Assembly (NCBI GenBank): GCA_902513415.1
Contig: CABXMS010000001.1
Location: 1 to 51,495, forward strand
Source of the DNA: an uncultured Pelagibacteraceae bacterium
GTDB lineage: Bacteria > Pseudomonadota > Alphaproteobacteria > Pelagibacterales > Pelagibacteraceae
Reading direction: 5' to 3'
DNA length: 51,495 nt
Part shown: positions 1-9,885 of the stretch, piece after piece
Layout: every line of letters starts with the position of its first letter
Numbering within the stretch: the first letter of the stretch is position 1
Program-made: the position numbers and the translations under genes
The notes under the pieces: model-generated
Told to the model about the DNA's origin: nothing
What the model saw: the letters and a program-made list of their open reading frames with translations, nothing else
Databases searched by the model: none

Positions 1-6
1 AGACAT
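1..6 (-). CDS. rplF: 50S ribosomal protein L6, first two codons only
   Basis: Only ATG-TCT (Met-Ser) lies inside the window, read leftward. The ATG shares a base with the rpsH stop codon in a TAATG junction, and L6 follows S8 in the spc operon of almost all bacteria. The identification rests on gene order and the Met-Ser start, not on visible homology. Confidence 0.6.
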
Positions 7-401
7 TAAAATACCTTACAAATTATTTCTCCACCAATTTTTTGTTTTCTAGCATCAATATCAGACATTACGCCTTTTGGTGTTGATATTATTGCTATTC
101 CTAAACCATTGTTAATCTTTGGAAGACTTTCTGCGCTGGAGAAAATTCTTCTTCCTGGTTTAGAAACACGTTGTATTGAACTTATTACTGGGTTTCCAGA
201 ATTGTATTTCAACAATATTTCTAAATTAGATTTATTTGAAATGGTTGAAATTTTATAATCTATAATGTAACCCTCACTTTTTAGAACATTTGCAATTTTT
301 GACTTAAATTTTGAAGATGGTAATTCAACTTTTTTATAATTTCTTATTTGTGCATTTTTTATTCTTGCTATCATGTCTCCAATAGGGTCGCTTAAACTCA
401 T
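6..401 (-). CDS. rpsH: 30S ribosomal protein S8
   Basis: S8 is a primary 16S rRNA binder of the central domain of the small subunit, and in E. coli it is the translational repressor of the spc operon. The protein is 131 residues, the usual length. The N-terminus (MSLSDPIGDMIARIKNAQ) is the classic S8 start. The C-terminal domain carries the family signature around residues 100-130 (GIAIISTPKGVM, then GGEIICKVF). It sits between rpsN and rplF in standard order. Whether S8 autoregulation operates here cannot be judged from this sequence. Confidence 0.97.
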   Translation of the reverse strand: MSLSDPIGDMIARIKNAQIRNYKKVELPSSKFKSKIANVLKSEGYIIDYKISTISNKSNLEILLKYNSGNPVISSIQRVSKPGRRIFSSAESLPKINNGLGIAIISTPKGVMSDIDARKQKIGGEIICKVF

Positions 402-411
402 AATTTCCTTT

Positions 412-717
412 CTACCAACTTGATTTAACCATGCCTGGTATTTTTCCTTCCAGTCCTAGTTTTCTTAGTGCTATTCTTGATATTTTTAGTTTTCTATATA
501 CTCCATGTGGTCTTCCTGTTATTTGACATCTGTTTCTTACTCTTGTTTTTGAAGAATTACGTGGAAGTTTAGATAATTTTTGTTGAGCTTTAAATCTTTC
601 TTCTAATGGTAACTTTTTATCCATTATAATTTTTTTTAATTGTTTTCTTTTTTTATAGAATTTATTAGAAAGCTTTATTCTACGGTTGTTTTTATTTATT
701 GAGCTTAGTTTTGCCAT
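412..717 (-). CDS. rpsN: 30S ribosomal protein S14
   Basis: S14 binds the head of the 30S subunit. At 101 residues this is the long, zinc-independent form: it has a single Cys in [12 protein letters not shown] (around residue 63) and lacks the two CxxC pairs of the short form. The C-terminus ends in the conserved IPGMVKSSW. It lies two bases downstream of rplE and about ten bases upstream of rpsH, the normal L5-S14-S8 order. Confidence 0.97.
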   Translation of the reverse strand: MAKLSSINKNNRRIKLSNKFYKKRKQLKKIIMDKKLPLEERFKAQQKLSKLPRNSSKTRVRNRCQITGRPHGVYRKLKISRIALRKLGLEGKIPGMVKSSW

Positions 718-719
718 GT

Positions 720-1277
720 TTAATTGTTCCTATTCTTTTCCATAAATGGGAAATTTAATTTTTTTAATAATTCCAGGCTATCTTCACTTTTTAATGATTT
801 TATTACTACTGTAATATCTAATCCTCTAATCTTTTCAACTTTGTCAAAGTTAACTTCAGGAAAAATAATATGCTCCTTAATACCAAATGTATAGTTACCA
901 TATTTATCAAAAGCATTTGATTTTAAGCCTCTAAAATCTTTGATTCTTGGAAGAGCTATATTTACTAATCGGTCGATAAATTCATACATTTTATTTTTCC
1001 TTAGAGTAACTTTTAAACCTGAATTAGTATTCTTTCTTGTTTTAAAATTAGATATAGATTTTTTAAATTTTGTTTTTAAAGGTTTTTGACCAGTTATTTT
1101 CGCTAAATCTTCTTCGCATGATTTAATTATTTTTGCGTCATTTCCGTCTATCCCTAAACCCATATTTAAAACTATTTTTTTTATTTCTGGAACCATATAT
1201 AAATTTTTATAACCAAATTGTTGTTTTAAATTTGGTTGAATTTCTTTAATAAACAATTCTTTTAATCTAGGTACCAT
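720..1277 (-). CDS. rplE: 50S ribosomal protein L5
   Basis: L5 binds 5S rRNA and helps form the central protuberance of the large subunit. Its 185 residues match the family (about 180). Recognisable blocks are the N-terminal [10 protein letters not shown], the central [19 protein letters not shown] and the glycine/phenylalanine segment [11 protein letters not shown], followed by [12 protein letters not shown]. It is preceded at two bases by rplX and followed at two bases by rpsN, so all three are translated from one message. Confidence 0.97.
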   Translation of the reverse strand: MVPRLKELFIKEIQPNLKQQFGYKNLYMVPEIKKIVLNMGLGIDGNDAKIIKSCEEDLAKITGQKPLKTKFKKSISNFKTRKNTNSGLKVTLRKNKMYEFIDRLVNIALPRIKDFRGLKSNAFDKYGNYTFGIKEHIIFPEVNFDKVEKIRGLDITVVIKSLKSEDSLELLKKLNFPFMEKNRNN

Positions 1278-1279
1278 TT

Positions 1280-1522
1280 TTATTTTTTAACTTCAGCTTT
1301 CTTTGTTTTGTCATTCACTATCATTAAATTTGATAAATGAATAAAATTTTCTTTATCTACTATCCCACCTTTTTTTTCTTTTGTGGTTTTAACATGTTTT
1401 TTTACTATGTTAATACCTTTGACTTTTGCACGATTATTTGGTCTGTCTATTTCTATAATTTCTCCATTCTTATTTTTATCTTTTCCTGTCAATATTTTTA
1501 CTTTTGTTCCTTTTTTTATCAT
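1280..1522 (-). CDS. rplX: 50S ribosomal protein L24, short form
   Basis: L24 is an early assembly initiator of the large subunit, binding the 5' end of 23S rRNA. The N-terminal KOW motif is clear ([19 protein letters not shown], residues 4-22), followed by the family block [11 protein letters not shown] and KKGGIVDKE. The protein is only 80 residues, against about 104 in E. coli. It ends just after the [10 protein letters not shown] block with a lysine-rich tail, so the usual C-terminal extension is absent. The operon is otherwise intact and the neighbouring stop/start spacing is normal, so this looks like a genuine short L24 rather than a frameshift. Confidence 0.93.
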   Translation of the reverse strand: MIKKGTKVKILTGKDKNKNGEIIEIDRPNNRAKVKGINIVKKHVKTTKEKKGGIVDKENFIHLSNLMIVNDKTKKAEVKK

Positions 1523-1524
1523 TG

Positions 1525-1893
1525 TTATAAAACTTCCGGTGCTAGTGATATTATTTTCATTTGACCTTTATTTCTAAGTTCTCTTGTAACTGGGCCAAAA
1601 ATTCTTGTACCAATCGGTTCTCCTTTTTCATCAGTTAATACAGCGGCATTGTTATCAAATTTAACTTTAGATCCATCATTCCTATGTATTCCTTTTTTTA
1701 CTCTTACAACAACAGCTTTATGTACAGAACCTTTTTTAACTTTACCTTTTGGAATAGCTTCTTTAACAGCAACAACAATTGTATCTCCAATACTAGCATA
1801 TCTTCTTTTTGATCCACCTAATACTTTAATACATTCTATTCTTTTTGCCCCTGTATTGTCTGCAACCATAAGTTCTGTTTGAACCTGTATCAT
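1525..1893 (-). CDS. rplN: 50S ribosomal protein L14
   Basis: L14 sits at the subunit interface of the 50S particle. The product is 122 residues, exactly the usual size. It starts [18 protein letters not shown] and contains the signature block [20 protein letters not shown] (about residues 36-55), ending with the conserved [11 protein letters not shown]. The start codon directly abuts the rpsQ stop. The order S17-L14-L24-L5 is canonical. Confidence 0.98.
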   Translation of the reverse strand: MIQVQTELMVADNTGAKRIECIKVLGGSKRRYASIGDTIVVAVKEAIPKGKVKKGSVHKAVVVRVKKGIHRNDGSKVKFDNNAAVLTDEKGEPIGTRIFGPVTRELRNKGQMKIISLAPEVL

Positions 1894-2124
1894 TTATTTC
1901 TCCATAACTTTAAATTTTTTTGTTTTTGAAAATGGCTTAGATTCAATAATAGAAACTTTATCACCATTTTTATATTTATTCTCTTCATCATGTACACTAT
2001 ATTTTTTTTTTGATTTTATAACCTTCTTTAACAATGGGTGTTGATATTTTCTTTCTACCACAACTGTAATTGTTTTATTTGGTTTATCACTAACTACCAC
2101 TCCTTTTAAAACCTTTTTAGGCAT
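1894..2124 (-). CDS. rpsQ: 30S ribosomal protein S17
   Basis: S17 is an OB-fold primary binder of the 5' domain of 16S rRNA. It has 76 residues, with the family core [19 protein letters not shown] and the C-terminal RPxS-like stretch seen here as [11 protein letters not shown]. Its ATG overlaps the end of rpmC by eight bases. The ribosome-binding site is a GGAGGA embedded in the last codons of rpmC (Leu-Gly-Gly), so rpmC and rpsQ are translationally coupled. Confidence 0.96.
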   Translation of the reverse strand: MPKKVLKGVVVSDKPNKTITVVVERKYQHPLLKKVIKSKKKYSVHDEENKYKNGDKVSIIESKPFSKTKKFKVMEK

Positions 2125-2308
2125 TTTTTATTCCTCCAAGCATTGTCTTAAGTCTTGCTATATTTTTTTTAGTTACTGAAATTTTAGCTGGATTTTTTAA
2201 TTGGCTATTAATTCTCTGAAACCTAAAATTAAAAAGATCTTTTTTTAATTTATCAATATCTTTAGTTATTTGACTCTTTGTTAATTTTTTAATTTCTTTT
2301 TTTTTCAT
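2117..2308 (-). CDS. rpmC: 50S ribosomal protein L29
   Basis: L29 lines the polypeptide exit-tunnel rim, where trigger factor and SRP dock. I start it at the ATG giving [13 protein letters not shown], which yields 63 residues, the normal L29 length. A longer in-frame reading back to 2407 exists, but it would lie inside the end of rplP and adds 33 non-family residues. The family core [19 protein letters not shown] (about residues 28-46) is clear. The gene lies one base downstream of rplP and overlaps rpsQ by eight bases. Confidence 0.93.
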   Translation of the reverse strand: MKKKEIKKLTKSQITKDIDKLKKDLFNFRFQRINSQLKNPAKISVTKKNIARLKTMLGGIKNA

Positions 2309-2309
2309 T

Positions 2310-2717
2310 TTACATTCTTTTAATAAATTTACATTTAATAGGTAGTTTTGCTGAGGCTTTATATAGAGCTTCTCTTGCGACTTCTTCAGAAACTCCATCA
2401 ACTTCAAATAGTATTCTTCCAGGTTTTACCCTACATGCCCAAAATTCAGGTGCACCTTTTCCTTTACCCATTCTAACTTCTGTTGGCTTTTTTGATACTG
2501 GAATATTTGGAAACATTCTTGTCCAAACTCTTCCTTGTCTCTTCATATGTCTTGTTAGCGCTACTCTTGCTGCTTCAATTTGTTTTCCAATTACTCTGTC
2601 TGGTTGTATTGCCTTTAAGCCATAAGCACCGTAATTCATTAAGTTGCATCTAGATGCATTTCCATGAATTCTTCCTTTGTGAGCTTTTCTAAATTTTGAT
2701 CTAGTTGGTTGTAACAT
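2310..2717 (-). CDS. rplP: 50S ribosomal protein L16
   Basis: L16 organises the A-site tRNA region of the 50S subunit. The length of 135 residues is standard. It starts [16 protein letters not shown] and holds the two conserved signatures: [19 protein letters not shown] (about residues 47-65) and [19 protein letters not shown] (about 83-101). It lies between rpsC and rpmC as in the S10 operon elsewhere, with gaps of one to two bases. Confidence 0.98.
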   Translation of the reverse strand: MLQPTRSKFRKAHKGRIHGNASRCNLMNYGAYGLKAIQPDRVIGKQIEAARVALTRHMKRQGRVWTRMFPNIPVSKKPTEVRMGKGKGAPEFWACRVKPGRILFEVDGVSEEVAREALYKASAKLPIKCKFIKRM

Positions 2718-2719
2718 AA

Positions 2720-3379
2720 TTATTTTTTATTTGTCTCCTGACTGAATTCTTTTGAAAAAATTTCACCTTTATATATCCACACTTTAACACCTATAATTCC
2801 ATATGTGGTTAAAGCTTCTGCTTCAGCATAATCAATATCTGCTCTTAAAGTGTGTGAAGGTATGCTTCCGTCCCTTAACCATTCAGTTCTTGCTATTTCA
2901 TTTCCTCCCAATCTGCCACTTACAGAAACTTTAATACCTTTTGCACCTAACCTTAAAGCTGATTGCATGGCCCTTTTCATAGCTCTTCTATAAGAAATTC
3001 TTTTAACTAGTTGTTGAGCTATATTTTCAGCAACAAGATAACTATTTGTTTCTGGTTTTTTTACTTCTTTAATATTTAAAATTACTTCTGTTGTTATTAA
3101 ATTAGATAATTTACCTTTAATTTTTTCTATATCACTTCCTTTTTTACCTATAACAAATCCTGGTCTTGAGGTATAAATTGTTACAAAACATTTTTTTGAT
3201 GTTCTTTCAATCATAACTTTTGAAACACCAGAGTTGACAACATTTTTTTTGATATATTCTCTTATTTTAAAATCCTCAATCAAATAATTTCCAAAGTCTT
3301 TTTTTTTTGCATACCAAACAGAATCCCATCCTCTGTTAACGCCCAGTCTTAAACCTATCGGATTAACTTTTTGTCCCAT
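2720..3379 (-). CDS. rpsC: 30S ribosomal protein S3
   Basis: S3 is a head protein of the 30S subunit lining the mRNA entry channel. It starts [14 protein letters not shown]. The KH RNA-binding domain has the GxxG loop as [12 protein letters not shown] (about residues 73-84), and the C-terminal domain carries [14 protein letters not shown] and a late [10 protein letters not shown]. At 219 residues it is close to the E. coli length. The start overlaps the rplV end by 17 bases. Confidence 0.98.
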   Translation of the reverse strand: MGQKVNPIGLRLGVNRGWDSVWYAKKKDFGNYLIEDFKIREYIKKNVVNSGVSKVMIERTSKKCFVTIYTSRPGFVIGKKGSDIEKIKGKLSNLITTEVILNIKEVKKPETNSYLVAENIAQQLVKRISYRRAMKRAMQSALRLGAKGIKVSVSGRLGGNEIARTEWLRDGSIPSHTLRADIDYAEAEALTTYGIIGVKVWIYKGEIFSKEFSQETNKK

Positions 3380-3773
3380 GTTTTTCCTCTTTCTGTTTCT
3401 CTTTAACTTTTTCTGATAAAATTATTGTTAAATTTGAGTATGGTTTTAAAATTGGCGCAGCTCTACCTTTTGCTCTAGGTCTAAATCTTTTCATAACAAT
3501 TTGTTTTCCACAATAAGCTTCTTTTACTACTAATTTATCTATGTCATATTGAAAATTATTTTCTGCATTGGCTACAGCTGAAGAGATAGTTTTTTTAATA
3601 TCTTTTGAAATTCTTTTGTCGGAAAAAGTAAGATTTCTTATAGCTATATCAACTTTTTTTCCTACTATAGATTTTAGTATAGGTTTAAGTTTTCTTGTAC
3701 TAGATCTTATATTTTTATTTATAGATTTTACTAATTTTTCTTTTTCACTAACTTTTTTAATATTTTTATTCAT
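3363..3773 (-). CDS. rplV: 50S ribosomal protein L22
   Basis: L22 extends a beta hairpin into the peptide exit tunnel. The family core is [19 protein letters not shown] and later the hairpin tip region [19 protein letters not shown] (about residues 95-113). At 136 residues it is longer than the E. coli protein (110), with a lysine-rich extension at the N-terminus and about a dozen charged residues at the C-terminus that overlap rpsC. The start codon shares a base with the rpsS stop. Confidence 0.96.
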   Translation of the reverse strand: MNKNIKKVSEKEKLVKSINKNIRSSTRKLKPILKSIVGKKVDIAIRNLTFSDKRISKDIKKTISSAVANAENNFQYDIDKLVVKEAYCGKQIVMKRFRPRAKGRAAPILKPYSNLTIILSEKVKEKQKEEKHGTKS

Positions 3774-4084
3774 TACTTATCTTTCTTGGTGTCAGTACTG
3801 TCTTTTACTGCAGCAGCTTTTTTATCTGCTGGCGTATGTCCGGCAAATGTTCTTGTTGGTGCAAATTCACCGAACTTATGTCCAACCATATCCTCTGATA
3901 CTGTTATGGGTATGAATTTTTTTCCATTATAAATTAAAAAACTTACTCCCACAAAATCAGGAATAATTGTTGATTTTCTTGACCATGTTTTAATTGGTTT
4001 TTTTGTAGGATTATTTTTTCCCTTATCAACTTTCTTTATTAAACTTTCTTCAACAAATGGTCCTTTCCAAACAGATCTAGCCAT
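3773..4084 (-). CDS. rpsS: 30S ribosomal protein S19
   Basis: S19 forms a complex with S13 in the 30S head and contacts A-site tRNA. It starts [19 protein letters not shown] and carries the signature [15 protein letters not shown] (about residues 69-83). The last 18 or so residues are an alanine, lysine and aspartate-rich tail that is longer than in E. coli. It sits between rplB and rplV in canonical order. Confidence 0.97.
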   Translation of the reverse strand: MARSVWKGPFVEESLIKKVDKGKNNPTKKPIKTWSRKSTIIPDFVGVSFLIYNGKKFIPITVSEDMVGHKFGEFAPTRTFAGHTPADKKAAAVKDSTDTKKDK

Positions 4085-4087
4085 AAT

Positions 4088-4921
4088 TTAGCCTCTCTTC
4101 TTCTTTCTTCTTCTTACAATAAATTTATCAGTTCTTTTATTGTCTCTAGTTTTTAAACCTTTGGCAGATTGACCTGTTGGTGATACTGGATGTCTACCAC
4201 CAGCACTTTTTCCTTCACCACCTCCATGGGGATGATCTACAGGATTCATTACAACTCCTCTAGTATGAGGTCTTCGTCCTAACCATCTAGACCTACCAGC
4301 TTTACCAATTTTAATATTTTTTTTATCAGGATTAGACAAAACTCCTATTGTAGCCATTGACCTAGAATCAATTTTTCTAACTTCCCCTGATGTCATTTTT
4401 ATTAGTGAGTAATTACCATCAATTCCAGAAATTGTAACAGATGTACCAGCAGATCTAGCTATTTTTCCGCCTGCACCCGGTTGTAGTTCAACATTATGTA
4501 TATTTATACCTACCGGAATATCTTGTAGAGGCAAACAATTTCCAGTTTTGATTTCCGAACCTGCTCCATTTCTTATTTTATCTCCAATTTTAACATTTTG
4601 TGGTGCCAAATAATAAAATCTTTCACCATCTTCAAATTTAACCAACATTATGTGACATGATCTATTTGGATCGTACTCAATTCTTTCAATCTCTCCAAAC
4701 ATTTCAAACTTTCTTCTATAGAAATCAATTTTACGGTATCTTTGTTTGTGTCCACCACCGTGATTTCTTGAAGTAATTCTACCAAAGTTATTTCTTCCTT
4801 TGGAAGCATTTTTAATTAATGTTAACGGTTTATATGGTTTGCCTTTCCATAGATCTGACCTATCAACTAAAATAGTTCCCCTTCTAGATTTAGTATAAGG
4901 TTTATAAGTTTTTAAAGTCAT
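4088..4921 (-). CDS. rplB: 50S ribosomal protein L2
   Basis: L2 is needed for subunit association and peptidyl transferase centre assembly. It has 277 residues, near the usual 273. The family signatures are present: GRNNFGRITSRNHGGGHKQR near the N-terminus, and the C-terminal loop RGVVMNPVDHPHGGGEGKS (about residues 220-238), including the functionally important histidine in DHPHGGG. A basic tail RRRKKKRG closes the protein. It is flanked by rplW and rpsS with gaps of two to three bases. Confidence 0.98.
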   Translation of the reverse strand: MTLKTYKPYTKSRRGTILVDRSDLWKGKPYKPLTLIKNASKGRNNFGRITSRNHGGGHKQRYRKIDFYRRKFEMFGEIERIEYDPNRSCHIMLVKFEDGERFYYLAPQNVKIGDKIRNGAGSEIKTGNCLPLQDIPVGINIHNVELQPGAGGKIARSAGTSVTISGIDGNYSLIKMTSGEVRKIDSRSMATIGVLSNPDKKNIKIGKAGRSRWLGRRPHTRGVVMNPVDHPHGGGEGKSAGGRHPVSPTGQSAKGLKTRDNKRTDKFIVRRRKKKRG

Positions 4922-4923
4922 AA

Positions 4924-5217
4924 TTAAATTCCTGTTGTTAAGTCAATATTTTGACCTTTTTTTAATGTTACAATAGCTTTTTTGTATCCGATAACTCTTA
5001 TTTTTCTTCCCCGTGTTACTTTGTTTCTACTTTTTTTATTTATTATATTAATTTTTGTTACATTTACTTTAAATATTTTTTCAATATTTTTTTTTAAATT
5101 TTTTTTATTTGAATTTCTAGGAACTTTAAAAACTACTTTGTTTTGTTCTGATAAATTGGTTGATTTTTCAGTAACAACAGGTGATAAAATTTTATCAAAT
5201 AAATGTATCTTTTCCAT
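4924..5217 (-). CDS. rplW: 50S ribosomal protein L23
   Basis: L23 lies at the exit of the peptide tunnel and is the docking site for trigger factor and SRP. The 97-residue product has the family pattern: ILSPVVTEKSTNL near the N-terminus, a central basic loop with KSRNKVTRGRKIRVIGYKKA, and a C-terminal strand with VTLKKGQNIDL. The start shares a base with the rplD stop. Confidence 0.96.
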   Translation of the reverse strand: MEKIHLFDKILSPVVTEKSTNLSEQNKVVFKVPRNSNKKNLKKNIEKIFKVNVTKINIINKKSRNKVTRGRKIRVIGYKKAIVTLKKGQNIDLTTGI

Positions 5218-5840
5218 TATTTAAATCTCTTTTCCAGTTCTTTAATTGAAGATTCTGTAAATATTAATTTCTTATACTTAATTATGTCAAATGTATTAAA
5301 ATGATTTATGTCGGTTGTTTTAACATTTGGAATGTTTTTTAATGAATTATATATTTTTTCTTTTGAATTTTTATCTAATAAAATCAATGAATTTGTGGCT
5401 TCAAATTTTTTTAATAAATTATTCATTTCTTTTGTTTTTTTAATTTGTGTAGTAAAATCATTAAAAATTATCAAACTTTTTAATTTATTTTTTTCAGTTA
5501 TCAATGAAGCCAAACTCATTTTTTTTTCTGTTTTATTAATTTTTCTTATTTTATAATTTGATTGACCTTTTGGTCCATGAGCAACACCACCGCCGACAAA
5601 TATTGGCGCTTTACGACTTGCGTGTCTTGCATTACCAGTTCCTTTTTGTGCGTAAATTTTTGCTGTTGATCCAATAATTTCATTTTTTTGTTTAGTTTTA
5701 GCTTTTCTACCTTTAAAATTTGCATAACTTTTATAGAGAACATTGCTTACTAATTGTTTATTGGTTTTTACAGAAATAAGTTTGTCCATAATCTCTATAG
5801 AATTTTTCTTACCATCAACACTATGTGAATCTATTTTCAT
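5217..5840 (-). CDS. rplD: 50S ribosomal protein L4
   Basis: L4 extends a loop into the exit tunnel, and in E. coli it also autoregulates the S10 operon. The 207-residue protein contains the family block around GSTAKIYAQKGTGNARH and GGGVAHGPKGQSNYKIRKIN (about residues 57-105). The C-terminal half is a lysine-rich alpha/beta domain typical of AT-rich genomes. It is coupled to rplC upstream and rplW downstream by TAATG junctions. No space for an S10-type leader is seen in front of this operon part. Confidence 0.96.
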   Translation of the reverse strand: MKIDSHSVDGKKNSIEIMDKLISVKTNKQLVSNVLYKSYANFKGRKAKTKQKNEIIGSTAKIYAQKGTGNARHASRKAPIFVGGGVAHGPKGQSNYKIRKINKTEKKMSLASLITEKNKLKSLIIFNDFTTQIKKTKEMNNLLKKFEATNSLILLDKNSKEKIYNSLKNIPNVKTTDINHFNTFDIIKYKKLIFTESSIKELEKRFK

Positions 5841-6550
5841 TATTTTTTCTTTTTATCAGGGATTTTTTTTTGTTTCTCAAACTGTTCTATTTTTTCTGCC
5901 ATTGTTAATTTTTTTATATTTTTTACGGCTTTTTTAACTAAAACTTGTGTATTTTTTGATCCAGGAATTGACCCTTTCACATAAAGCAAGTCATTTTCTG
6001 TATCAGATTTTATAATTTCAATATTTTGAATTGTTCTTAACTTATCACCCATATGACCAGCCATTTTTTTATTTTTAAAAACTTTTCCTGGATCTTGTCT
6101 TTGACCTGTTGATCCATGAGACCTGTGTGATACAGAAACACCGTGTGTTGCTCTTAAACCACTGAAATTATGTCTTTTCATTGCTCCCGCAAAGCCTTTA
6201 CCTATTGTTTTTGATTTAATATCCACAAATTTAATATCTTTAAATATTTCTATTCCAAATTCATTACCTTCTTTAAAATTTTCTGTAGTATTTACTCTAA
6301 ATTCTTTAAGAATTTTTCTTGGTTCAGTATTTTTTTTTGCAAAATATCCTTTTACAGATTTTTTTATTTTAGATGCTTTGATTTTGCCAAATCCAATTTG
6401 TACAGCTTTATAACCTCTTTTTTCAACATCAATTACTTGAATTACTCTACCTTTTTCCATTTTTAAAACAGTAACAGGAATAGACTGACCTGTTTTGTAA
6501 AATTCTCTCGACATTCCGATTTTTTTACCAATAAGTGCAATTTCGTTCAT
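5840..6550 (-). CDS. rplC: 50S ribosomal protein L3
   Basis: L3 reaches toward the peptidyl transferase centre. Its 236 residues exceed the E. coli length of 209 because of a charged C-terminal tail rich in Lys and Glu. The start is [17 protein letters not shown]. The central loop carries [11 protein letters not shown], then [20 protein letters not shown] (about residues 138-157) and MAGHMGDK, all typical of L3. It lies three bases downstream of rpsJ. Confidence 0.97.
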   Translation of the reverse strand: MNEIALIGKKIGMSREFYKTGQSIPVTVLKMEKGRVIQVIDVEKRGYKAVQIGFGKIKASKIKKSVKGYFAKKNTEPRKILKEFRVNTTENFKEGNEFGIEIFKDIKFVDIKSKTIGKGFAGAMKRHNFSGLRATHGVSVSHRSHGSTGQRQDPGKVFKNKKMAGHMGDKLRTIQNIEIIKSDTENDLLYVKGSIPGSKNTQVLVKKAVKNIKKLTMAEKIEQFEKQKKIPDKKKK

Positions 6551-6553
6551 AAT

Positions 6554-6862
6554 TTATATTTTTATTTCTACATCAACACCTGAAGCTAGGTCTAATTTCA
6601 TTAACGCTTCAACTGTTTGTGGGGTTGGTTCAATTATATCAATTAATCTTTTATGCGTTCTTGTTTCGAATTGTTCTCTGCTTTTTTTGTCTATATGAGG
6701 AGATCTTAAAACGGTGTATTTTTCTATTTTTGTTGGTAAAGGAATTGGCCCTTTAATATTTGCACCAGTTCTTTTAACTGTATTCACAATTTCTTCAGTT
6801 GATTGATCTAGAATCTTGTTATCGTAAGCTCTTAATTTAATTCTTATATTTTGTTTTTCCAT
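6554..6862 (-). CDS. rpsJ: 30S ribosomal protein S10 (NusE)
   Basis: S10 is a 30S head protein and, as NusE, a partner of NusB and NusG in antitermination and transcription-translation coupling. The protein is 102 residues with the family signature [20 protein letters not shown] (about residues 37-56), then [18 protein letters not shown]. It starts one base after the fusA stop. Unlike in E. coli, no tuf gene and no regulatory leader lie between fusA and rpsJ. Confidence 0.97.
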   Translation of the reverse strand: MEKQNIRIKLRAYDNKILDQSTEEIVNTVKRTGANIKGPIPLPTKIEKYTVLRSPHIDKKSREQFETRTHKRLIDIIEPTPQTVEALMKLDLASGVDVEIKI

Positions 6863-6863
6863 G

Positions 6864-8939
6864 TTAACCTGTTTTTTTAGTTACTTCGTCTTGAACATTT
6901 TGAGGAACTTTATCATAATGATCGAAGAACATTGAATATTGCGCTCTACCTTGCGACATTGAACGTAAACTATTTATATAACCAAACATATTAGCTAATG
7001 GAACCATTGCTGTTATAACTGTAGCATTACCTCTTTGTTCTTGAGTGTTAATTTGTCCTCTTCTGCTATTTAAATCCCCAATAACATCTCCCATATAATC
7101 CTCTGGTGTAACAACCTCTACCCTCATTATCGGTTCCAATAATTTTAACGTACCTTTTGAGCAAGCTTCTTTAAAACATTGTCTTGATGCCAATTCAAAA
7201 GCTAGAACACTTGAATCAACATCATGATGAAGACCATCTAAAATTGTTACTTTATAATCTATAAGTGGAAATCCAGCTAAAATTCCTCCGTCAGCAACAG
7301 TTTCTATGCCTTTTTCAACTCCAGGAATAAATTCCTTGGGTATTGCTCCACCTTTAATTTTACTTTCAACTTCTCTACCTTTTCCAGGTTCAAGTGGCTC
7401 AACAGCTAATTTAACTCTAGCAAATTGTCCAGCTCCACCACTTTGTTTCTTATGAGTATAATCAAATTCTGCAGAATTTAATATTGTTTCGCGATAAGCT
7501 ACTTGAGGAGCTCCAACATTTGCCTCAACCTTAAATTCTCTTTTCATTCTATCAACAATAATATCTAAATGAAGTTCACCCATCCCTTTGATTATAGTTT
7601 GTCCAGACTCTTCATCAGAGGTAACTCTAAACGACGGATCTTCTTTTGCTAATCTTCCTAATGCTTCACCCATTTTTTCTTGATCACCTTTTGTCTTAGG
7701 TTCAACAGCAATCTCTATAACGGGATCTGGAAATTCCATAGGTTCAAGTAAAACTGGTTTTTCTTCGTCTGCTAACGTATGTCCAGTAATGGTATACTTC
7801 AAGCCAGCTAGAGCAACTATATCTCCTGTATGTGCTTCCTTAATATCTTCACGAGAATTGGCATGCATCAATAACATTCTACCTACTCTTTCTTCTTTAT
7901 CTCTTGAAGTATTATAAATGCCAGTACCAGATTTGACTGTTCCTGAATAAATTCTAATAAATGTTAAAGATCCAACAAAAGGATCATTAGCTACTTTAAA
8001 AGCTAATGCAGAAAAAGGTGCACTATCCTCGAATTTCATTTCTATCACATCCTCTGAACCAGGCTTAGTTCCTTTAATAGATCCAATATCATTAGGACTA
8101 GGCAAATAATCAACAACTGCATCTAATAAAGGTTGAACTCCTTTATTTTTAAAAGCAGAGCCAGTTAAAACAGGTACAAATTCAAAATTTAAACATCCTT
8201 TTCTTACACATTTAATTAAATCTTCATTTTTAATTTGATCTCCATTTAAATAGCTTTCCATAAGTTTTTCGTCTTGTTCAACTGCAGTTTCAACCAATTC
8301 TTGTCTATATTTTTCAGAAATTTCTTTCAAATCATCTGGAATATCTTTTTCTTCCCAGGCTGCTCCCAAGTCTTCATTTTTCCACACGATTGCTTTCATT
8401 TTTACTAAATCAACAACTCCTTGCAGTGAAGTCTCAATTCCAATAGGAACTTGCATAACTAAAGGCTTTGCACCCAATCTATCTTTAATCATATCAACAC
8501 ATCTAAAAAAATCTGCACCCGTTCTATCTAGTTTGTTAACAAAACAAATTCTAGGTACTTTATATTTATCTGCTTGTCTCCAAACAGTTTCGGATTGTGG
8601 TTCAACGCCAGCAACACCATCAAAGACAGCTACGGCACCGTCTAAAACTTTTAATGATCTTTCAACTTCAATTGTAAAATCAACATGTCCAGGTGTATCA
8701 ATAATATTTATTCTATGTTCACGCCAAAAACATGTAGTTGCAGCAGATGTAATAGTAATGCCTCTTTCCTGCTCTTGCTCCATCCAATCCATTGTTGCTG
8801 CACCATCATGAACTTCTCCAATTTTGTGACTTTTACCCGTATAATAAAGAACTCTTTCAGTTGTAGTTGTTTTACCGGCATCAATGTGCGCCATTATTCC
8901 AATATTTCTGTATTTATCTAATGTATGAGTTCTAGGCAT
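6864..8939 (-). CDS. fusA: Translation elongation factor G
   Basis: EF-G is the GTPase that drives ribosomal translocation and, with RRF, ribosome recycling. The G motifs are intact: [19 protein letters not shown] (P-loop), DTPGHVDF and NKLDRTGAD. Domains II to V follow to about residue 691. I chose the ATG giving [15 protein letters not shown] because this matches the usual EF-G N-terminus. An in-frame ATG four codons earlier (8951) would overlap rpsG by seven bases and cannot be excluded. The str-cluster order rpsL-rpsG-fusA is kept, but the usual tuf copy behind fusA is absent here. Confidence 0.98.
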   Translation of the reverse strand: MPRTHTLDKYRNIGIMAHIDAGKTTTTERVLYYTGKSHKIGEVHDGAATMDWMEQEQERGITITSAATTCFWREHRINIIDTPGHVDFTIEVERSLKVLDGAVAVFDGVAGVEPQSETVWRQADKYKVPRICFVNKLDRTGADFFRCVDMIKDRLGAKPLVMQVPIGIETSLQGVVDLVKMKAIVWKNEDLGAAWEEKDIPDDLKEISEKYRQELVETAVEQDEKLMESYLNGDQIKNEDLIKCVRKGCLNFEFVPVLTGSAFKNKGVQPLLDAVVDYLPSPNDIGSIKGTKPGSEDVIEMKFEDSAPFSALAFKVANDPFVGSLTFIRIYSGTVKSGTGIYNTSRDKEERVGRMLLMHANSREDIKEAHTGDIVALAGLKYTITGHTLADEEKPVLLEPMEFPDPVIEIAVEPKTKGDQEKMGEALGRLAKEDPSFRVTSDEESGQTIIKGMGELHLDIIVDRMKREFKVEANVGAPQVAYRETILNSAEFDYTHKKQSGGAGQFARVKLAVEPLEPGKGREVESKIKGGAIPKEFIPGVEKGIETVADGGILAGFPLIDYKVTILDGLHHDVDSSVLAFELASRQCFKEACSKGTLKLLEPIMRVEVVTPEDYMGDVIGDLNSRRGQINTQEQRGNATVITAMVPLANMFGYINSLRSMSQGRAQYSMFFDHYDKVPQNVQDEVTKKTG

Positions 8940-8944
8940 AAATT

Positions 8945-9415
8945 CTACCATCTAAAATGTGCAAAAGCTTTGTTTGACTCTGCCATTTTATGAGTGTCTT
9001 CCTTTTTTTTTATTGCAGATCCTTTATTTTGATAAGCATCAAAAATTTCATTAAAAATCTTATCTGACATTTTTTTATCTTTTCTTTTTCTTGATGCTTC
9101 TATTAACCATCTTAGCGCTAATGCTTGAGATCTTTTAGATTTTACTTCAACAGGAACTTGATATGTGGCTCCTCCAACTCTTCTTGATCTAACTTCTACA
9201 GTTGGTCTTAAATTATTTATTGCTTCATTAAAAACAGTTAATGGTTCATCTTTTGATTTAGATTTAATTTTTTCTATTGCGTCATAAACTATTTTTTCAG
9301 CAGCAGTTTTTTTTCCATCATACATTATTGAATTTATTAATTTGGGAATTATTATTGATTTATATCTTGGATCTACAACTGGAATTTTTTTTGGAGCTTT
9401 TCTTTTTCTAGACAT
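8945..9415 (-). CDS. rpsG: 30S ribosomal protein S7
   Basis: S7 nucleates assembly of the 30S head and contacts the E-site tRNA. The 156-residue product starts [18 protein letters not shown] and has the core blocks [20 protein letters not shown] (about residues 67-86) and [16 protein letters not shown]. The C-terminus ends KAFAHFRW, the standard S7 end. It lies two bases behind rpsL and in E. coli would be the translational repressor of this operon. Confidence 0.98.
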   Translation of the reverse strand: MSRKRKAPKKIPVVDPRYKSIIIPKLINSIMYDGKKTAAEKIVYDAIEKIKSKSKDEPLTVFNEAINNLRPTVEVRSRRVGGATYQVPVEVKSKRSQALALRWLIEASRKRKDKKMSDKIFNEIFDAYQNKGSAIKKKEDTHKMAESNKAFAHFRW

Positions 9416-9417
9416 TT

Positions 9418-9789
9418 TTATTTACCTCTTTTTGTTCCATATAAAGATCTTCTTTTTTTTCTATTAGCAACTCCTTGGGTATCTAGATTTCCTCTGAGTA
9501 TGTGATAACGAACACCGGGTAAATCTTTAACTCGTCCTCCTCTTATCATTACAACAGAATGTTCTTGTAAGTTATGTCCTTCACCAGGAATATAAGCTGT
9601 TACCTCAAATCCATTTGACAACCTTACTCTGGCAACTTTTCTTAGTGCAGAATTGGGTTTTTTTGGAGTAGTAGTATAAACTTTTACACAAACACCTCTT
9701 TTTAAAGGCTGTTTTTCAAGAGCTGGAACTTTATTTCTTGTAAGTTGTTTAATTCTTTTTTTTCTCAACAATTGATTAATAGTTGGCAT
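9418..9789 (-). CDS. rpsL: 30S ribosomal protein S12
   Basis: S12 is at the decoding centre and controls accuracy; it is the classical target for streptomycin-resistance mutations. The protein has 123 residues and the loops around [13 protein letters not shown] and [13 protein letters not shown] are of wild-type sequence. The two lysines associated with streptomycin resistance are present, and so is the Asp that is modified in many bacteria. It is the first gene after the only clear promoter/terminator gap in the ribosomal cluster. Confidence 0.98.
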   Translation of the reverse strand: MPTINQLLRKKRIKQLTRNKVPALEKQPLKRGVCVKVYTTTPKKPNSALRKVARVRLSNGFEVTAYIPGEGHNLQEHSVVMIRGGRVKDLPGVRYHILRGNLDTQGVANRKKRRSLYGTKRGK

Positions 9790-9816
9790 AATTCCTTAAT
9801 TTTTTTATTTTTGATG

Positions 9817-9836
9817 AAATAACTGACAGGTTATTT
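9817..9836 (-). other. 7-bp perfect hairpin in the rpsL leader
   Basis: AAATAAC and GTTATTT form a perfect 7-bp stem around a six-base loop, 27 bases upstream of the rpsL ATG. A second short palindrome (TAGTAC-TAT-GTACTA) lies just upstream at 9849-9863. The position in the 5' untranslated leader of the str/S10 transcript suggests a possible target for translational control or mRNA stability, by inference only. No protein partner can be named from the sequence. Confidence 0.35.
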
Positions 9837-9885
9837 GTGGCAGCGTTTAGTACATAGTACTACATTCCAACCAAAAAACATCGCC

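Noticed and set aside
1337..1577. Plus-strand ORFs opposite rplX and rplN, and the many similar ones opposite other ribosomal genes
   Set aside because: They are antisense shadows: rich in Phe, Leu and Ile from reverse-complemented lysine codons, with no family features and lying wholly over well-supported genes.
2309..2407. The upstream extension of the rpmC frame (33 extra residues)
   Set aside because: It lies inside the end of rplP and would give an L29 half again as long as normal; the ATG at 2308 gives the standard N-terminus and length.
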